Origin: Tenrec ecaudatus
Lineage: Eukaryota; Chordata; Mammalia; Afrosoricida; Tenrecidae
Reading direction: 5' to 3'
NCBI RefSeq assembly: GCF_050624435.1
Contig: NC_134535.1
Location: forward strand, 130,500,731 to 130,564,730
Length of the DNA: 64,000 nt
The notes under the pieces: generated by a model
The model's database searches: none
Seen by the model: only the letters and a program-made list of their open reading frames with translations
What the model was told of the DNA's origin: nothing
Part shown: positions 52,143-64,000 of the stretch, piece after piece
Numbering within the stretch: the first letter of the stretch is position 1
Layout of the letters: every line of letters begins with the position of its first letter
Translations under genes and position numbers: made by a program

Positions 52143-54060
52143 ACCTGTTAGCAGCAAGATGGGTGTGGTGAGTGTCGGGGCTTGGAGCACCAACTCAAAG
52201 ATTGGTGCCTCTGAACGCATAGTGACTGCAGGGCAAAGACCCCGTTATCTTCTCCCTGAAGGTCTCAGCCTAGGAAACCCCATGGAAAATAAGAGTCGGC
52301 CACAGACAGGGATTCAAGCAACAGCCACTGACTGGACATTGGGAGAGCTCACTCACTCAGCCCTCTCGGTTCCAGTGGGGAATGGAATGGGAACCACTGA
52401 GCTGCCAATGAGATGGCACCCTGTGTCTCCCCGGAAACCATGCCTAGCATCCAGCCCCAGGCCCAGAGGGGCCTCGCCTGCCCCCGCTGAGAGGCTCCAT
52501 GTGACCCGGTGCTGCCCTGTTCCTAGCCCATATTGCTGAGTGGCCGCGCTCTCGGATCTGTTTCTTCCCCTCTGCGCAGAGAGATGTTCTCTTGGGAGGT
52601 TCAATGCCGCCGCCGTGGGCAGAGACTGGTTCCTATTGTTCGTTCTTCTAAAGCCTTCTGACTCACAATGCCACTGCCCCCATGTGTTTCTGCCCTGCTG
52701 ATGGCAGTTGTTGCCTGTGGGGAGGCGACTGGCTCTTTTCCTTTCGTTGTAACCCGACGTCTCTCAAGCATCTACAAGGGTATCATTGTAGCCAAGATTA
52801 GGTTCTTGGCCTGGCTCCCGGGATGGGCTTACAGTCACTAACCTTGGCCCCCAAAGAGAGCAGGCACCCTGAGGATGCAAACTCCATCCACCCCCCCTCC
52901 ACCCCCACCAACTACAGCTGGGCCAATAGCTCTCCTGGGAAAGGCAGCTCATGCGTTGAATTCCAAAGGAAAACAGACACCGTGGATGGTCTAGTTTTGG
53001 GGTTTCAAATCCACTTTCTACTTTAGAATAGTTTCAGACTTAGAGCAGAGTCCCCGTATGCTCCTGCCTCCGCTTTCCCTGTTGCCCCCACCACCACCCG
53101 ACAGCCACCCGTTCCTTTTCACTGAAGTCCTACTTTATCCAGACGCCCTTGTGTCTGTCTTTGTTGTTGTCGTGTTTGCCAAACGTTCTTTTCCTGCACC
53201 CGGGATTCGTGGAAAGGAGCTTCAGAGCCGTCAAGGCGCCGAGGTGCTCCGTCGGAAGGCTCGATGCATGACTCACCCAAACAACACACACCTGGCGAGA
53301 GCAGTGATTCTCCGGGGAGAGGAAAATGAAGCTGTTGGATTCCCTACTGTGCTTCCCGCACGATGCACACCGGCCCTGGCCAGAGTGCACTGGGCGTGGG
53401 CTCCAGGCCCCCGGGAAGCTCCGGTGCTTTAGAACTGGACGTGGAGACAGCTGGAAGGTGCTGCCTGCCCAGGGTGTCCCAGGTGGGGCTGCCGAATCTA
53501 ATGAAGGATAGTTTAATGCTAATGAACGGAATCGTGTCTATTGAGGCTGCGTAGTCACTGCCGGCCTAGAGGATGAGGGGTGGGTCAGAAGACTGCCACG
53601 AGTCATTCTGGAAACCTTTAAAGAGCTCTCGAACGAAAGGCGCACGGCTGTTCAGGGCTCTGGGGAAACACCACGTGTGCCTCACGAGCGATCGCTGCCT
53701 CCAAACTCTGGGCCAGAGTCTGTAGCCCTGGCTAAGTGTAGGTAACCCAGACGTGGTATCTGGGGTCTGGCCCCTCAACAGCCCCAGGCCCCAGACCCTG
53801 GCATATCAGCAAGAGCAAGCAGGTACCAATACCGTGTGAGCAGCTGTGTTGCCCATGAATTGGAATCCAGGGCAGAAGGATGATTAAGATAGCTATTGTG
53901 AGGAGAATTTTCATTGCCGTTACAGGTTGCAAGCATGTTTTATATTCATGATATTTCATTGCTTTCGGAGTGATCTCTGTTGAGGAAGATGAAAAATACT
54001 AAGTCCCCTGTGTCGTGCCTAGTGGCTTGCTGAGATTTGACTAGGTCTTTTGGCTCCAGG
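52143..54060. other. Intergenic sequence without a supported gene
   Basis: 52640-52745 may hold a SINE tail remnant ('ccttctgactcacaatgcca') but it is too weak to call. 53000-53160 reads like an old LINE segment in reverse, not confirmed. The 165-codon frame at 52042-52539 overlaps the SINE and matches nothing known. Confidence 0.4.
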
Positions 54061-54061
54061 T

Positions 54062-54240
54062 AGGGTAATCAGTCATGCATTGGGCTGCTACCTGCAAGGG
54101 CGGCAGTTCGAAGCCACTAGCTGCTCTGCGGGAAAAAGCGGGTAGTCTGCTCCTGTACAGACTGACGGCCTTGCAAGCTCAAAGGGGTCAGTCAGTTCTG
54201 CTCCATCTTCTAGGGACTGACTTATGGCAGTGGATTTGGG
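54062..54240 (+). mobile_element. AfroSINE
   Basis: 'gggctgctacctgcaagggc', 'ggcagttcgaagccactagc' (box B), 'ctgctcctgtacagactgac' and 'gacttatggcagtggatttg'. Confidence 0.8.
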
Positions 54241-54454
54241 CTTGGGCTCCAAAACTCATATTGTCTGACATTGTTGCCAATGTGCCTGATGCTGGCTTTG
54301 GAAGGTGGGTTCAGCAAGCACTACCACAGCTGAAGAAGCTTACCATGACCTTGAAGGTGACCCAGAAACGGGCAGCATTTCACTCAGCCTCACAGAACGC
54401 CTCAAGACAAACAAGACCAGCCTGCTCGAGCCTGCAGGTAGTTCTGGACTCGTC
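54241..54454. other. Intergenic sequence, unclassified
   Basis: No recognised feature between two SINE copies. Confidence 0.35.
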
Positions 54455-54565
54455 ATCAGTAAGGCCCTGGTGTGCACACCCTTTGTGCTCCGCTGCTCAT
54501 CAAAAGATTGCTGGATTTTGAACTCCACCAGTGGTGCTGTGGAAGAAAGGTCCTGGCAACCCATT
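54455..54565 (+). mobile_element. Possible older-type AfroSINE
   Basis: 'gtaaggccctggtgtgcaca', 'tgctggattttgaactccac' and 'gtggtgctgtggaagaaagg' with 'tcctggcaaccc' fit a diverged ancestral copy. Confidence 0.45.
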
Positions 54566-54814
54566 TTACTGTTTTTCTAGTTTTCATTCCTCTCGGTTAT
54601 CTTTTCAATGGAGCTTTTGCTCTGTTTCATTTTTGTTCATAGTGCTGGGTTTTTCTCTCTCTGTTTGTTTGCATTTGTCTCTGTATGAGATCCAGGATAG
54701 GGAAACTCCAGCGAGACAGCAACTGTCCTGATCCTGCCTTGGAGCTTGGGCGAGGGCGGTTGGGGGAGATGGGGCGCTAATAACAAGGAGTACAAGATAG
54801 AAGAAAATGTTCCG

Positions 54815-54930
54815 AAATTGATTCTGGTGATGATTGCACAACTCTCTTTTAATATGTTTAAACTATTAAGTGGTGTGATCTGTGAATTATGGGTCAATAA
54901 AATAGGCTTTGGCTTTTTAAATTGCAGCTG
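54815..54930 (+). mobile_element. L1 3'-end fragment
   Basis: 'aaattgattctggtgatgat' with 'tgcacaactctcttttaata', then 'tgtgaattatgggtcaataa' ending in AATAAAAT, the usual order of an old L1 3' end. Confidence 0.55.
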
Positions 54931-55008
54931 AGCAAACCCCACGGGGGCCGATCCACTGTGCACCCTGAGCCGCAATCAGTTGGCGAGCAACTAAAGGCAA
55001 CTGTGGGT

Positions 55009-55104
55009 GAGCTGTCGTTCGAGTGTTAATGGTAGGACATGAGCTGTCGTTCGAGTGTTAATGGTAGGACATGAGCTGTCGTTCGAGTGTTAATGGTAGG
55101 ACAT
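55009..55104. repeat. 32-bp unit, three identical tandem copies
   Basis: Units at 55009-55040, 55041-55072 and 55073-55104, each beginning gagctgtcgttcgagtgtta, are identical. It is a short, young minisatellite with no recognised function. Confidence 0.97.
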
Positions 55105-56685
55105 GACCTGAGTCTCAAAGGGGCAGGGGATGACCTAGACCTCCGGGAGAGTTGCCCGACTCTAAAAGCAGCAGGCTGAGCCCTCCTGTGGAATTCACAT
55201 AGATCAGGGAACTGTGGGCACATTATGTTCTGCTTCCCGGGTTTGGAGGCTGAGATACACTAAGGAAGCATCACTACTTTCCCGCTCCTTCACGCAGGGC
55301 TGTGTGGGCAGCTGGGCTCCAAACCAAGTGTGGCTCCCAGGGTGGCATAGGGCAGGGTGAGCGTGGGTTAGGGAAGAGCCTCACGTTGGAGTATTTGGCC
55401 AGTAGCAGGCCTACCCAGAGATTCGTCAGCAGACACCAAGTTCTATGAGCGCAGGCGCAGGGTGTGATGAAACGCTTGTCATGTCCTTGGTGCCTAGTTC
55501 GGGGCCTGGAACCGATTCTGTTTCCGATAGATATCCATAATTATCGACAGAACTTTTGATCGCCAAACACAACCACTGTGGCTCAGGCAGGCAGAGAGGG
55601 GGCCGGTCATCCTCCAGGCTCATCCTGACAGAAAACAGGCCAAGGGTGCGGGCCCAACGTCTGAGACAAGCTAGGATACCCTCTAGGTAGGGCTGGACCC
55701 AGATGTGAGGTACCCACAGGGGGTGGGGGGAGGCTGGTGTTCTGAGACAAAGAGAATCTATCTGAAGAGCAAGCCCTCCAGAGACTCTCAGTGTTGGAGT
55801 AAGGTGGGTTTGCAAGAATGGGACAGAGCTCTTATAGGCTCTCGAACCTGGGACTTGACATCCAGGCAGGACGGAAGCCCACGTTGGAACTAGCCACCGG
55901 TCAGGGGCAGACCCCGGTTAGGTGAGCCCCTGGGCACAGGAAGGGGCTGGCACCACCGCTGCAGCTGCTGTTGCTTCTCTTCTACTGAGGTCTGGAGCCA
56001 GGCTTGGCTGGGCTGCGGTATCAGGCAGCGTGTCAAGAAGAGAGAAGGGCGGCGGCACAGCCAGCGGACCAGAAACCTCAGTGCTCTCCGTGAAGTTGAT
56101 GGCGGCCTCTGTCTCAGGCAGGAGACCCTCATTGAAGTAAACCATTCCGTGCTACTTGCTAACAGGTTGATGGCTGGAGACCCTCCAAAAGGCAGGCCCA
56201 GTGTCTGCCCTGGACGTGTCTGAGTCTTGAAAGCCCATGGAGAGGTTCTACTCTGCAGTGCAAGGGGGTCTCCGTGAGTCCAATGGTCTTGAGAACAACT
56301 AACGATGATAACTGTCCAGAAGAGACAGCTTCTGGGGTGGCTTTTCTGAGTCTGCAGAAAATACCAGCATATCCCGAGAAACACGGGAAGAAGAGCCCAG
56401 AGCCTGGAGGTCCTAGAGTGGCTGGTGACACAGTCTATGTGAGTCCGAGATGTGCTGCAGTCACCTGCCCTGTCACCTCCCACCTGCAGCCCCACTGTGC
56501 AGGGGGAACTCCGGGCAGAAACAGACTGGTCCCTGCCCCTTGGAACTTGTGGTCTAGTGGAAGAAAGAGGCCATGCTTGGAATGGGCCTCAGAACCAGCA
56601 GTGATTTTGGTATAAATAAGCCCAAATAACATTACACAAGAAAGGTAGGCTTGGGGAGCTGTGAGCTAGAAGTAGAAGGGAGAAC
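55105..56685. other. Intergenic sequence without a supported gene
   Basis: Contains a 201-codon minus-strand open frame (55890-56495) with no recognised domain, start context or splice partner. No repeat family was identified. Confidence 0.4.
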
Positions 56686-56690
56686 GTCCC

Positions 56691-57226
56691 CGCAGTAGTT
56701 ACTTCATCTGGTGTCAATTTGAGAGGATTATGAGTGAAGGGGTGGAGTCTGACCTGAAATCAAGATATAACCAATGAGACCTGTGTGTGGGCATGGGTTC
56801 ACCCTGAGGATTCTTGGAAAACTCTAGGATTTCCTCCTCGGAGGCAGAAGACACACACTCACTCTGCTCACTCCTTTGGAGACGCTCTACTGACAAGACA
56901 CATGGCGTTTCACCCTGGGAGCTGGAGAAGCCACGTGGTGACCCCTGCCAAGGCAGAGATGCTTACAGCACCACTGGATCCAAAGACTTCCCACCCACAG
57001 GCCTGTGATTGTCCTGCATTCAGCATCATTGCATGCGTTTCATGAGTCAGAAGAGGACTTTATAGTTTGGCATCGGATATATTGGGCTAATATTGGACTA
57101 TGGACTTGATATGGACTGGCTGGGATCTTTTCTTACTGTACAGTTGCTCTTGTATATAAAGCTCTTTCTTATACACATATGAGAGTCTCCATGAGTTTGT
57201 TTCTCTAGTCTATCCAGACTAACACA
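56691..57226 (+). mobile_element. Solo LTR (LTR-A family) with GTCCC target duplication
   Basis: GTCCC occurs at 56686-56690 and 57227-57231, a perfect 5-bp duplication. The LTR starts CGCAGTAGTTACTTCATC (family TGTGGTAGCTAC, mutated) and ends CCAGACTAACACA. 'cttgtatataaagctctttc' near 57150 is the TATA/poly(A)-like segment that defines LTR sense. It has a longer central part than the copy at 38264. Confidence 0.85.
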
Positions 57227-57231
57227 GTCCC

Positions 57232-57686
57232 CAAGGAGGGAGAAGCTTGACGGGGAAGAGAGTCACAGATGGGTTTTATACAGTCTCCAACAAAAACAGG
57301 AAAAGGTAAAGAGTCATGAAGTTTTCAAAAATGAAGTTATCTTTATAGCATCTCGGGTGTCAACCCAAGACTTCATCTTCTACTGGTGCGTGGACTTCCG
57401 TTCGGAACACGCTGGAAGCAGCGGGTGCTCATTCTCCTCTGAATCAGAGAGCAATCACTATTCCCACTGGGATAATCCCAGGGGTGGGAGGAAGGAGGCT
57501 ACTATGGAATTCCTCCTGTGGGCCTCCCAGCGTCACGCCTACAGCCCTGGAGCTGAGGTTGACGGTCCAGAGCACGGGTTGAGTGGTCCTCTTCTCCGCT
57601 GATGTCTGGAGAAGCTGACAAGACAGCCAGGCTTTTGCTCAGCCTGGGCCCAGGGATGTGGGCATGCCCGGCTCCCCCAGTATCAT
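57232..57686. other. Intergenic sequence without recognised features
   Basis: No gene or repeat supported. Confidence 0.4.
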
Positions 57687-57812
57687 ACTCACTCACTGCC
57701 ATCGAGTTGATGCTAGCTCTTAGCGACCCTATAGGTCAGGGCATAACTGCCCCATGAGTTTCTGAGACGGTTGCCATTTAGAGGAGTAGAAAGACTCATC
57801 TTTCACCCCCAG
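57687..57812 (-). mobile_element. AfroSINE, head missing
   Basis: Antisense: 'ctcactgccatcgagttgat', 'agcgaccctataggtcaggg' and 'gtagaaagactcatctttca'. Confidence 0.82.
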
Positions 57813-58145
57813 TACCTAGAGCCCCCAAAGCTCATCATCCTTGTCGACTCCACTTGGCTCCTGGCAATGTAGAGTTTTCCCCAGTTGACGATGGTGGGAA
57901 TTCTCCCTAAGTTGGATGGGCTCCCTTATTCAAGGCTACATAGAATGTAATTGGTGGAATTCAGGGTCTTTCCAGCTCATTTCACATGAGCACTCATTAA
58001 TGAAGCTACCCCTCCTACAAGGGACCTCAAAGAGAGGCCCCTGGGCCTACCTGATGTCCTTCTTCAACCTTCTTTCCTCTCCTAGCATCTCTTAAGTTTA
58101 TGTACTTTGCTGGTCAACTACATTGAGGCAAAAAGAAATAAATTA
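57813..58145. other. Intergenic sequence without recognised features
   Basis: Possibly an old repeat ('ggctacatagaatgtaattg') but not assignable. Confidence 0.35.
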
Positions 58146-58343
58146 TGTTCTCTGTATTGGTTTAGTAGTTACACGTTCGGCTTCAATCCTCCAGGTCAGC
58201 AGTTCGACTACACCAGCCACTCTGAGAGGGAAAGATGGAGATTTCTACTGTCATAAAGTTACAATCTTGGAAACTCACATGAGCAGCTCTACCCTGTCCT
58301 ATGAGTTGGCATCGACTCGATGGCAGTGAGTTTGGGTTTTCTT
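58146..58343 (+). mobile_element. AfroSINE, first of a tandem pair
   Basis: 'ggtttagtagttacacgttc', 'ggtcagcagttcgactacac', 'gatttctactgtcataaagt' and 'gcatcgactcgatggcagtg' followed by 'agtttgggttttct'. Confidence 0.88.
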
Positions 58344-58510
58344 TAGTGGTTATGAGTTGGGCTGCAATCCACACAGTTGGCAGTTCAAAACCACCAGCAG
58401 TTCCATGGGAGAAAGTCTGGGCTTTCTATCGCAAATAGTTACAGCCTCAAACACCCACAGGAGGGTCACTATGAGTCAGCTCAGATGCGATGGCAGCGAA
58501 CTAGGTTTGG
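58344..58510 (+). mobile_element. AfroSINE, second of a tandem pair
   Basis: Starts at 'ttagtggttatgagttgggc' directly after the T-rich tail of the first copy, then 'ggcagttcaaaaccaccagc', 'gggctttctatcgcaaatag' and 'gcgatggcagcgaactagg'. Confidence 0.86.
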
Positions 58511-58885
58511 CGTTGGCTTTAGGCGCAAAGAGAATTTTCCCTCCAAGATTGAGGTTCTGAGGCATCAGCAGTGGGTAGGCAGTAGAGGGCGTGTTGCTCA
58601 AGTGGGGCTGGAGCTTTCCCCACAGTTGGCCCCCAGCTCCACTGCCTTCTCGGGTTTCAATCTGGCTCAGCTGCAAATGGGTGGGTCACACCTTTGGAAT
58701 CAACTCCCCCACAGCTTTGGAGAAGCCAGCAAACTGCAGCTGTTAGAGGGCTAGGGTCGTTGCCTGTGGATTCTGTTGTTCTCTGAGGTACTCCTATCCC
58801 AACAAGTCTGCTCACCCCATGCAATTCAAGTCTTGGGTCTCCTTGGCAGCCCCCACCCTTTCCAGGTTCCATCAATTCTCCTCGC
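58511..58885. other. Intergenic sequence without recognised features
   Basis: No gene or repeat supported. Confidence 0.4.
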
Positions 58886-58887
58886 TG

Positions 58888-59270
58888 TCTGTTATGGAAT
58901 TGAGGGTCCCCCATGCACACATATGTATCGGAATCCTAACCCCTATGCTTGTGGATGTCATCTCACTGAGTGCAGTGTAATCCCCTCCCATAAGCCCATC
59001 AATCAAGAACTTGAAGCCTGCCATACTTAATCAATAGCTTGAAGCCTGCTTCATAGTAGCTTGAAGCCTGACATAAAGGGTGTGTCCTAAACCTAATCAC
59101 TCCTGAGCTCCTAGAAAGAGCAGTGTAGACATTGGGAGACGCCCTGTGTGAACCATCTACAAGCCCAGGAACCAAGACCCATTCGCGCTACCGGTGTGGA
59201 AGAAACCGATGCTGCAGAGCCATGGAGTCTGGGAGAAAATAAATTTCTGTACTTCACAGCCATCCGCTCG
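58888..59270 (+). mobile_element. MLT1-like (ERVL-MaLR) LTR
   Basis: Begins 'ctgttatggaattgagggtc' with 'tatcggaatcctaaccccta', continues 'aaagagcagtgtagacattg', and ends near 'gagaaaataaatttctgtac', the typical MLT1 poly(A)-signal block. The middle has lineage-specific 'agcttgaagcctg' repeats (three imperfect copies, 58998-59070). Old, non-coding. Confidence 0.65.
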
Positions 59271-59968
59271 GGCTCTCTCTCTTACAGGTGCACTCGGAAA
59301 CCAAGACTCTGCCCTCATGGTTCCAGGGGTGTCTTTCCCACCTGGGGGCATGACACACGTTCTCTCCATCTTGACAGAGACAGTGCCGGGCCTCTGGGAG
59401 GCCTTTAGTTACCTGTTTCCCTTTAGCTGGCGTGAAGCCAACCGCATTCAAGTCTAATCCATTCGGTTGTTGTCCATCAAAACCCTGTTCAGGAAATGCC
59501 ATCCATCTAGCCTCAGTCAGGATGTGGTCACAGGGCATCCATTGGAGGGGATGAAAATGAGCTTTACCCAGCTTGTCGCAGTACTGGGTGGGCTCTGAGG
59601 CATTTGAGTTTCTGAGATAAGCAACTTTCATCTCATGGAAGCCACCACCTGTCAGTCAGTGGGGTTTTCCAGGTTGCGTCCAGGGCACCTCCTGCCCTGG
59701 ACCTTTGCTCCTTCTGGGGTCCACACTGTCTCCTTTTCTGGTGCACTCTCAGCTAGCTCAGGTGCCCAAACCCCAGCCCTAGGACCCTCTCTCTGCCTCT
59801 CCAGGAGTCTGCAGAAGAGAAGTTCTTGAAGCAGCCCTGTGGTCCCTTCCTTCGGGGAGCAAGTGCGGATACACACACGCATGCAGAGACTGCTTCCCAG
59901 GATGATCTTTGTCTGTCACCCCGCCCCCAGACCGCCCCATCCAGAGCACCAGATGCACAGATGCCACC
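59271..59968. other. Intergenic sequence between MLT1-like LTR and PRMT8 3' end
   Basis: No feature recognised. Confidence 0.4.
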
Positions 59969-59969
59969 T

Positions 59970-60746
59970 TGCTTCACTCTCATGTATATTTATTGAGCGC
60001 CCACAGGGTGCGTGGTCTACCTCGGGGTTCAGAGCCACGGTCTAATCAAAAGGAGACCAGTGCTAATACAGAGAACGTTTCCTAGCTGCTTAACATCTGT
60101 TAAGGTGTGGGGAAGGGGAAGGAACTAATCACAAAACAAATTCCTATTCGAAAGCAACAGAATCTCCTCCGAGAGTAATATAGATTCCACACACGCACGC
60201 ACACACACAAGCGCACACCCCTCTGAACGAACACAGAAGTCTACCCACTGGGCTATATATGCATGCATATACAGCTGCTGTGGGCAAATAAACTAATGTG
60301 TATGCCATAGGCACGCACAGCCACGCACACGCCACCACACACACAGATCATCTCGCTTATGCTATCGACAACACTACGTCTCCAGGTTCTAGTGGAAGCG
60401 ATCTGTCCTGGACGCCTGTAGCATGCAAAACGTGAACGGTCCGGAGAGTCACAGTTAAGGAGGACAATGGGTCTACATGTGTACTTTTCCGTCCTGGGGG
60501 GACCAGTCACAGCACTCGGGGTTGTTCTTTCCTGGCGCCCACAAAGCCTGCGTGAGGGCTCCCCGAGCAGAGCCCGGGAGCCGGGAGGTTCTCCGTCCGG
60601 AAGCAGGGCCCACGGGGGCCCTGAGGAGCTCAGCAGTCTTCCGGGCAGAGTTGTCAACTGCAGCTTCCAAGTGTGTAGTCCCGCAGTGTTCCTCGGTGCA
60701 AGGGCGGCAGCCCGAGGCGAGAGGCTCCTTTGTCCCCCCGCGGGTG
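59970..60746 (-). other. PRMT8: PRMT8 3' UTR (probable)
   Basis: Follows the PRMT8 stop codon on the - strand up to the AATAAA at 59989-59994, about 0.75 kb. The half next to the stop codon is CpG-rich (about 19 CpG between 60481 and 60751 by hand count). The distal half contains ACAC/GCAC runs (60190-60210, 60310-60345) and an AT-palindromic 'atatatgcatgcatat' at about 60254-60269. The extent is inferred from the signal. Confidence 0.6.
59989..59994 (-). terminator. PRMT8: Candidate PRMT8 poly(A) signal, in a MIR-like context
   Basis: AATAAA on the - strand in the context CTCAATAAATA. On the + strand the same bases read 'tatttattgagcgcccacag', which is the start of the MIR consensus, followed by 'ggggttcagagccacggtct'. 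The signal may therefore derive from an ancient SINE. Confidence 0.5.
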
Positions 60747-61185
<439 letters not shown>

Positions 61186-61356
61186 AAGGAGCCCTGGTGG
61201 TGGTTAAGTGTTGGACTCCTAACTTCAAGGTCAGTGGTCGAACCTACCAGGCACTCTTCCTCTTGCCGAGAAAGATTTACAGCCACGGAACCCCTACATA
61301 GGTAGGGTTCACTATGAGTTGGAATTGAGTCAATGGCAGTTGGGTTTGGGGTTCAT
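61186..61356 (+). mobile_element. AfroSINE in last PRMT8 intron
   Basis: 'aaggagccctggtggtggtt', 'ggtcagtggtcgaacctacc', 'gagaaagatttacagccacg' and 'gaattgagtcaatggcagtt'. Antisense to PRMT8. Confidence 0.88.
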
Positions 61357-61499
61357 CTTAGGTCACTGGGTGATGCTCTACTTCCATAAAGATAATAGCC
61401 GGGCAAACTCAATGGTGATGGACATGGGGTCTCCACATGTCCCATGGAATGGATGGGGTTTGGTTTGTTTGCTTGTCTTGTGTTGTTTTGGTGAATCTT

Positions 61500-61565
61500 A
61501 TGGAAGTAGATTGGCACCGATGAGTGGCTTTGAACCATCACCCTTTGGGTTAGTAGCCAAGGCCA
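61500..61565 (-). mobile_element. Possible older-type AfroSINE remnant
   Basis: 'atggaagtagattggcaccg' and 'ggctttgaaccatcaccctt' with 'tgggttagtagccaag' resemble the ancestral subtype. Weak. Confidence 0.35.
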
Positions 61566-61662
61566 AATGATTCCTGTGAACCTTTAAACTGACCAATCAA
61601 AGTTCACTATGCACTAACCTGGAGACCTCACATTGTTTGACACACATTAAAAAAGTAAAATA

Positions 61663-61868
61663 AAATAAACTCACTGGCTTCAAGTTAATTCTGACTCATA
61701 GAACAATTCCATAAGACAGGCTGGAACTGCCTCTGTGGGTTCCTGAGACCGTAATGCTTTATGGGAGGAGAAAGCCTCATCTTTCTCCCAAGAAGCGGCT
61801 GGTGGTTTTGAACTGCTAACCTTGTGGCTAACAGATCAACTTGCAAACACTATCACACCAAAGAGCCT
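61663..61868 (-). mobile_element. AfroSINE, full length
   Basis: Antisense: 'aactcactggcttcaagtta', 'gacaggctggaactgcctct', 'aaagcctcatctttctccca', 'ggtggttttgaactgctaac' and 'actatcacaccaaagagcc'. Same strand as PRMT8. Confidence 0.9.

Positions 61869-64000
<2,132 letters not shown>

Noticed and set aside
55009..55104. CRISPR-like direct repeats
   Set aside because: The units are adjacent with no spacers, in a mammalian genome; this is a minisatellite.
55890..56495. 201-codon minus-strand open frame
   Set aside because: No recognisable domain, no splice partners, and an overlapping plus-strand frame of similar quality; GC-rich chance opening is more likely.

Overview
This window is vertebrate nuclear DNA, most likely from an afrotherian mammal and probably a tenrec (Echinops-like). 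Genes are split into short exons with GT-AG borders. About forty dispersed copies of a tRNA-headed SINE match AfroSINE, a family confined to Afrotheria. There are several RTE/BovB-type LINE pieces. Three short hAT elements have the SPIN ('space invader') termini; within Afrotheria, SPIN is known to me only from tenrec. The species call is an inference; the clade call is stronger.

Two protein-coding genes are present, both as 3' ends, and they converge. From the left edge to about 28.7 kb, on the + strand, lie the last six coding exons of the long, Rab-containing isoform of CRACR2A (1-48, 8519-8600, 8689-8803, 22879-22980, 27008-27084, 28638-28725). They encode the Rab GTPase domain from just upstream of switch I to a di-cysteine prenylation tail; the P-loop exon lies outside the window. 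On the - strand, 62750-62871 and 60747-60830 are the last two coding exons of PRMT8, the membrane-anchored brain type I arginine methyltransferase. They encode the end of the C-terminal beta-barrel, including the THW loop. This tail-to-tail arrangement matches, from memory, the CRACR2A/PRMT8 order on human 12p13. About 32 kb separates the two stop codons.

The rest is introns, 3' UTRs and intergenic DNA dominated by transposons. 0-9 kb: CRACR2A intron with SINEs, MIRs, a reversed copy of an L1-3'UTR-like repeat (3.1-4.2 kb) and a solo LTR (7.7-8.3 kb). 9.7-18.6 kb: three RTE copies (one antisense and broken by an LTR-like insert, one nearly complete, one split by a SINE), plus a SPIN with an 8-bp target duplication. 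21-27 kb: an LTR-like repeat, a 22-bp minisatellite, a second hAT MITE and a possible TA-flanked MITE. 29-34.7 kb: SINEs, an inverted SINE pair, two LTRs and an L1 fragment. 37-45 kb: a SPIN inside a SINE, a solo LTR and two sense copies of the L1-3'UTR-like repeat. 46-50 kb: a possible second LTR type, a long TA tract and another SPIN inside a SINE. 51-59 kb: SINEs, a 32-bp triplication, a solo LTR and an MLT1-like LTR. 59.9-62.9 kb: the PRMT8 3' end.

I found no novel gene system. The real interest lies in the layered transposon history (horizontally acquired hAT elements landing in older SINEs), the RTE/SINE relationship, and details at the two gene ends: a possible MIR-derived poly(A) signal, a CpG-rich PRMT8 terminus and an unusual CRACR2A C-terminus.
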